Below, one piece after another: positions 62,087-64,000 of a DNA stretch of 64,000 nt. A model generated the notes under the pieces. That model did not search any database, was not told the DNA's origin, and saw only the letters and a program-made list of their open reading frames with translations. Source of the stretch: Haloterrigena gelatinilytica (GTDB lineage Archaea; Halobacteriota; Halobacteria; Halobacteriales; Natrialbaceae); the NCBI RefSeq assembly GCF_013342145.1, contig NZ_JABUQZ010000001.1, positions 1,426,001-1,490,000 on the forward strand, written 5' to 3'. Position 1 is the stretch's first letter; every line of letters starts with the position of its first letter. Position numbers and translations under genes: made by a program.

Positions 62087-63637
62087 ATGACGATGGAAGA
62101 CCGTATCGACGAACTCCAGGACCTCCGCGAGGAAGCCGAGCTAGGCGGCGGCGAGGACCGCATCGAAAAGCAACACGACAAGGGGAAGATGACCGCCCGG
62201 GAGCGGATCGACTACTTCCTCGACGAGGGCACCTTCACGGAGTTCGATCAGCTCCGGACCCACCAGACGAGCCAGTTCGGGATGGAGGAGAAGAAGATTC
62301 CCGGCGACGGCGTCGTCACGGGCTACGGCGAGGTCAACGGACGTACCGTCTTCGTCTTCGCCCACGACTTCACCGTCTTCGGCGGCTCGCTCGGGGAGGT
62401 CTTCGCCGAGAAGATCTGCAAGGTCATGGACATGGCCATGGAGGTCGGCGCTCCCGTCGTCGGGCTCAACGACTCCGCAGGCGCCCGCATTCAGGAGGGC
62501 GTCAAGAGTCTGGCCGGGTTCACCGAAATCTTCCGGCGCAATCAGGAAGCCAGCGGCGTCGTTCCCCAGATCTCCTCTATCATGGGCCCCTGCGCCGGCG
62601 GCGCGGTCTACTCGCCGTCGATTACCGACTTCATCTTCATGGTCAAGGACACGAGCCACATGTACATCACCGGGCCCGGGGTCACCAAGACCGTCACCGG
62701 CGAGGAGGTCACCCACGAGGAGCTCGGTGGCGCGATGACCCACGCCGGCAAGACCGGCGTCGCCCAGTTCGCCTGCGAGAGCGAAGAGCAGGCCTTAGAC
62801 GACATCAAGCGACTGCTCTCTTATCTCCCGCAGAACAACATGGAAGATCCGCCGCGCGTCGAGCCGTGGGACGACCCCGACCGCCGGGACGAGGAGCTGA
62901 AGTCGATCGTCCCGCCGAGCCCCCAGAAGCCCTACGACATGGTCGACGTCATCGACAGCGTCGTCGACGAGGGTTCGTTCTTCGAGGTCGCGGAGAACTT
63001 CGCCAAGGAACTGGTCGTCGGCTTCGGCCGCCTCGACGGGCGCTCGGTCGGCCTCGTCGCCAACCAGCCCCGCGTCAACGCCGGCACGCTCACCGTCGAC
63101 TCCTCGATGAAGGGGTCGCGGTTCGTCCGCTTCTGTGACTCCTTTAACATCCCCATCGTCACCTTCGTCGACGTCCCCGGCTACATGCCCGGCACCGATC
63201 AGGAACACCGCGGGATCATCCGCCACGGCGCGAAACTGCTCTACGCGTACGCGGAAGCCACCGTCCCCCTGCTGACGGTCATCACTCGGAAGGCCTACGG
63301 CGGCGCCTACTGCGTCATGGCCTCGAAGAACCTCGGCGCCGACGTCAACTACGCCTGGCCGACCGCCGAGATCGCAGTCATGGGACCACAGGGCGCGGTC
63401 AACATCCTCTATCGGGAGGAACTCGCGGAGTCCGACAACCCCGACGAGCTCCGGGACGAACTCATCGAGGAGTACCGCGAGGAGTTCGCCAACCCGTACA
63501 CTGCAACGGACAAAGGCTTCCTCGACGACGTGATCGTCCCCACGGAGACGCGGCCGCGGCTGATCGACGACCTCGAGATGCTCGAGACGAAACGCGAACA
63601 GAATCCCGACAAGAAACACGGCAACATCCCGCTGTAA
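62087..63637 (+). CDS. pccB: acyl-CoA (propionyl-CoA) carboxylase carboxyltransferase subunit
   Basis: A 516-residue biotin-dependent carboxyltransferase of the PccB/AccD type. The N-terminal crotonase-like domain has the acyl-CoA site (VVGLNDSAGARIQEGVKSLAGF, GPCAGGAVYSP) and the C-terminal domain the biotin site (VDVPGYMPGTDQEHRGIIRHGAKLLYAYAEATVP, RKAYGGAYCVMASK, PTAEIAVMGPQGAVNI). Found in haloarchaea as the beta subunit of propionyl-CoA carboxylase, which works with PccA and the small PccX. ATG 62087 is preferred; 62093 is possible. Followed 3 bp later by the pccX-like gene. Confidence 0.93.
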   Translation: MTMEDRIDELQDLREEAELGGGEDRIEKQHDKGKMTARERIDYFLDEGTFTEFDQLRTHQTSQFGMEEKKIPGDGVVTGYGEVNGRTVFVFAHDFTVFGGSLGEVFAEKICKVMDMAMEVGAPVVGLNDSAGARIQEGVKSLAGFTEIFRRNQEASGVVPQISSIMGPCAGGAVYSPSITDFIFMVKDTSHMYITGPGVTKTVTGEEVTHEELGGAMTHAGKTGVAQFACESEEQALDDIKRLLSYLPQNNMEDPPRVEPWDDPDRRDEELKSIVPPSPQKPYDMVDVIDSVVDEGSFFEVAENFAKELVVGFGRLDGRSVGLVANQPRVNAGTLTVDSSMKGSRFVRFCDSFNIPIVTFVDVPGYMPGTDQEHRGIIRHGAKLLYAYAEATVPLLTVITRKAYGGAYCVMASKNLGADVNYAWPTAEIAVMGPQGAVNILYREELAESDNPDELRDELIEEYREEFANPYTATDKGFLDDVIVPTETRPRLIDDLEMLETKREQNPDKKHGNIPL

Positions 63638-63997
<360 letters not shown>

Positions 63998-64000
63998 TCG

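Overview
The window is a piece of a haloarchaeal chromosome. It is GC-rich and its predicted proteins are strongly acidic. It carries archaeal RNA polymerase subunit L, many Tat lipoproteins, leaderless promoters with a TATA-like box about 27 bp before the start codon, and haloarchaeal conserved families (UPF0179, DUF2249, amphi-Trp, Bat-type HTH, PccX). A member of the Natrialbales is my best guess, but that placement is inference. I saw no rRNA, tRNA, CRISPR array or complete insertion sequence.

Layout. 0-4.6 kb (minus strand): a MacB/LolCDE-like ABC exporter and a rhomboid protease with an extra C-terminal domain. 4.7-11.3 kb: rpoL, a zinc-ribbon/CAP-like membrane protein, hisF, two Tat lipoproteins, small haloarchaeal proteins and a YuiH-like molybdopterin oxidoreductase. 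11.4-25.8 kb: menaquinone genes in three groups (menF-menD; menB; menA-menC-menE), interleaved with a membrane DnaJ-like protein, a disrupted beta-helix gene, and a three-gene DyP-like/Tp34-like/cohesin operon. 25.9-30.7 kb: NRDE protein, small regulators, gatC-gatA and an epoxide-hydrolase-like enzyme. 30.7-37 kb: three DUF2249 genes, a frameshifted Bat-type regulator, a cupin, and a PsrB/NrfD membrane redox module with two small paralogous membrane proteins. 37-42.7 kb: mrp with an internal tandem duplication, amphi-Trp protein, AsnB-like/PHP pair, UPF0179. 43-51 kb: prkA-prkA-yeaH-spoVR operon. 51-56 kb: HEAT protein, YjbQ, GDPD, response regulator, SDR, Na+-symporter. 56.5-64 kb: livHMGF with a circularly permuted convergent substrate-binding protein, then pccB-pccX.

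The most interesting signal is a shared CGAA-N4-TTCG palindrome. It is centred 44-47 bp before the start codons of three DUF2249 genes, the Bat-type regulator and the cupin, with another copy in front of the PsrB/NrfD operon. This looks like a small redox or anaerobic regulon. DUF2249 proteins and Bat-type regulators such as NarO are associated with denitrification in haloarchaea, so a nitrogen-oxide or anaerobic respiration role is plausible, but no terminal reductase is present here.

Four genes carry structural lesions or rearrangements. mrp has an exact 245-bp tandem duplication that shifts the frame. The beta-helix gene is broken by a second copy of a 54-bp promoter-proximal repeat. The Bat-type regulator is split between two frames. 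The liv substrate-binding protein has its two halves in swapped order. Each should be checked against raw reads before being taken as biology.
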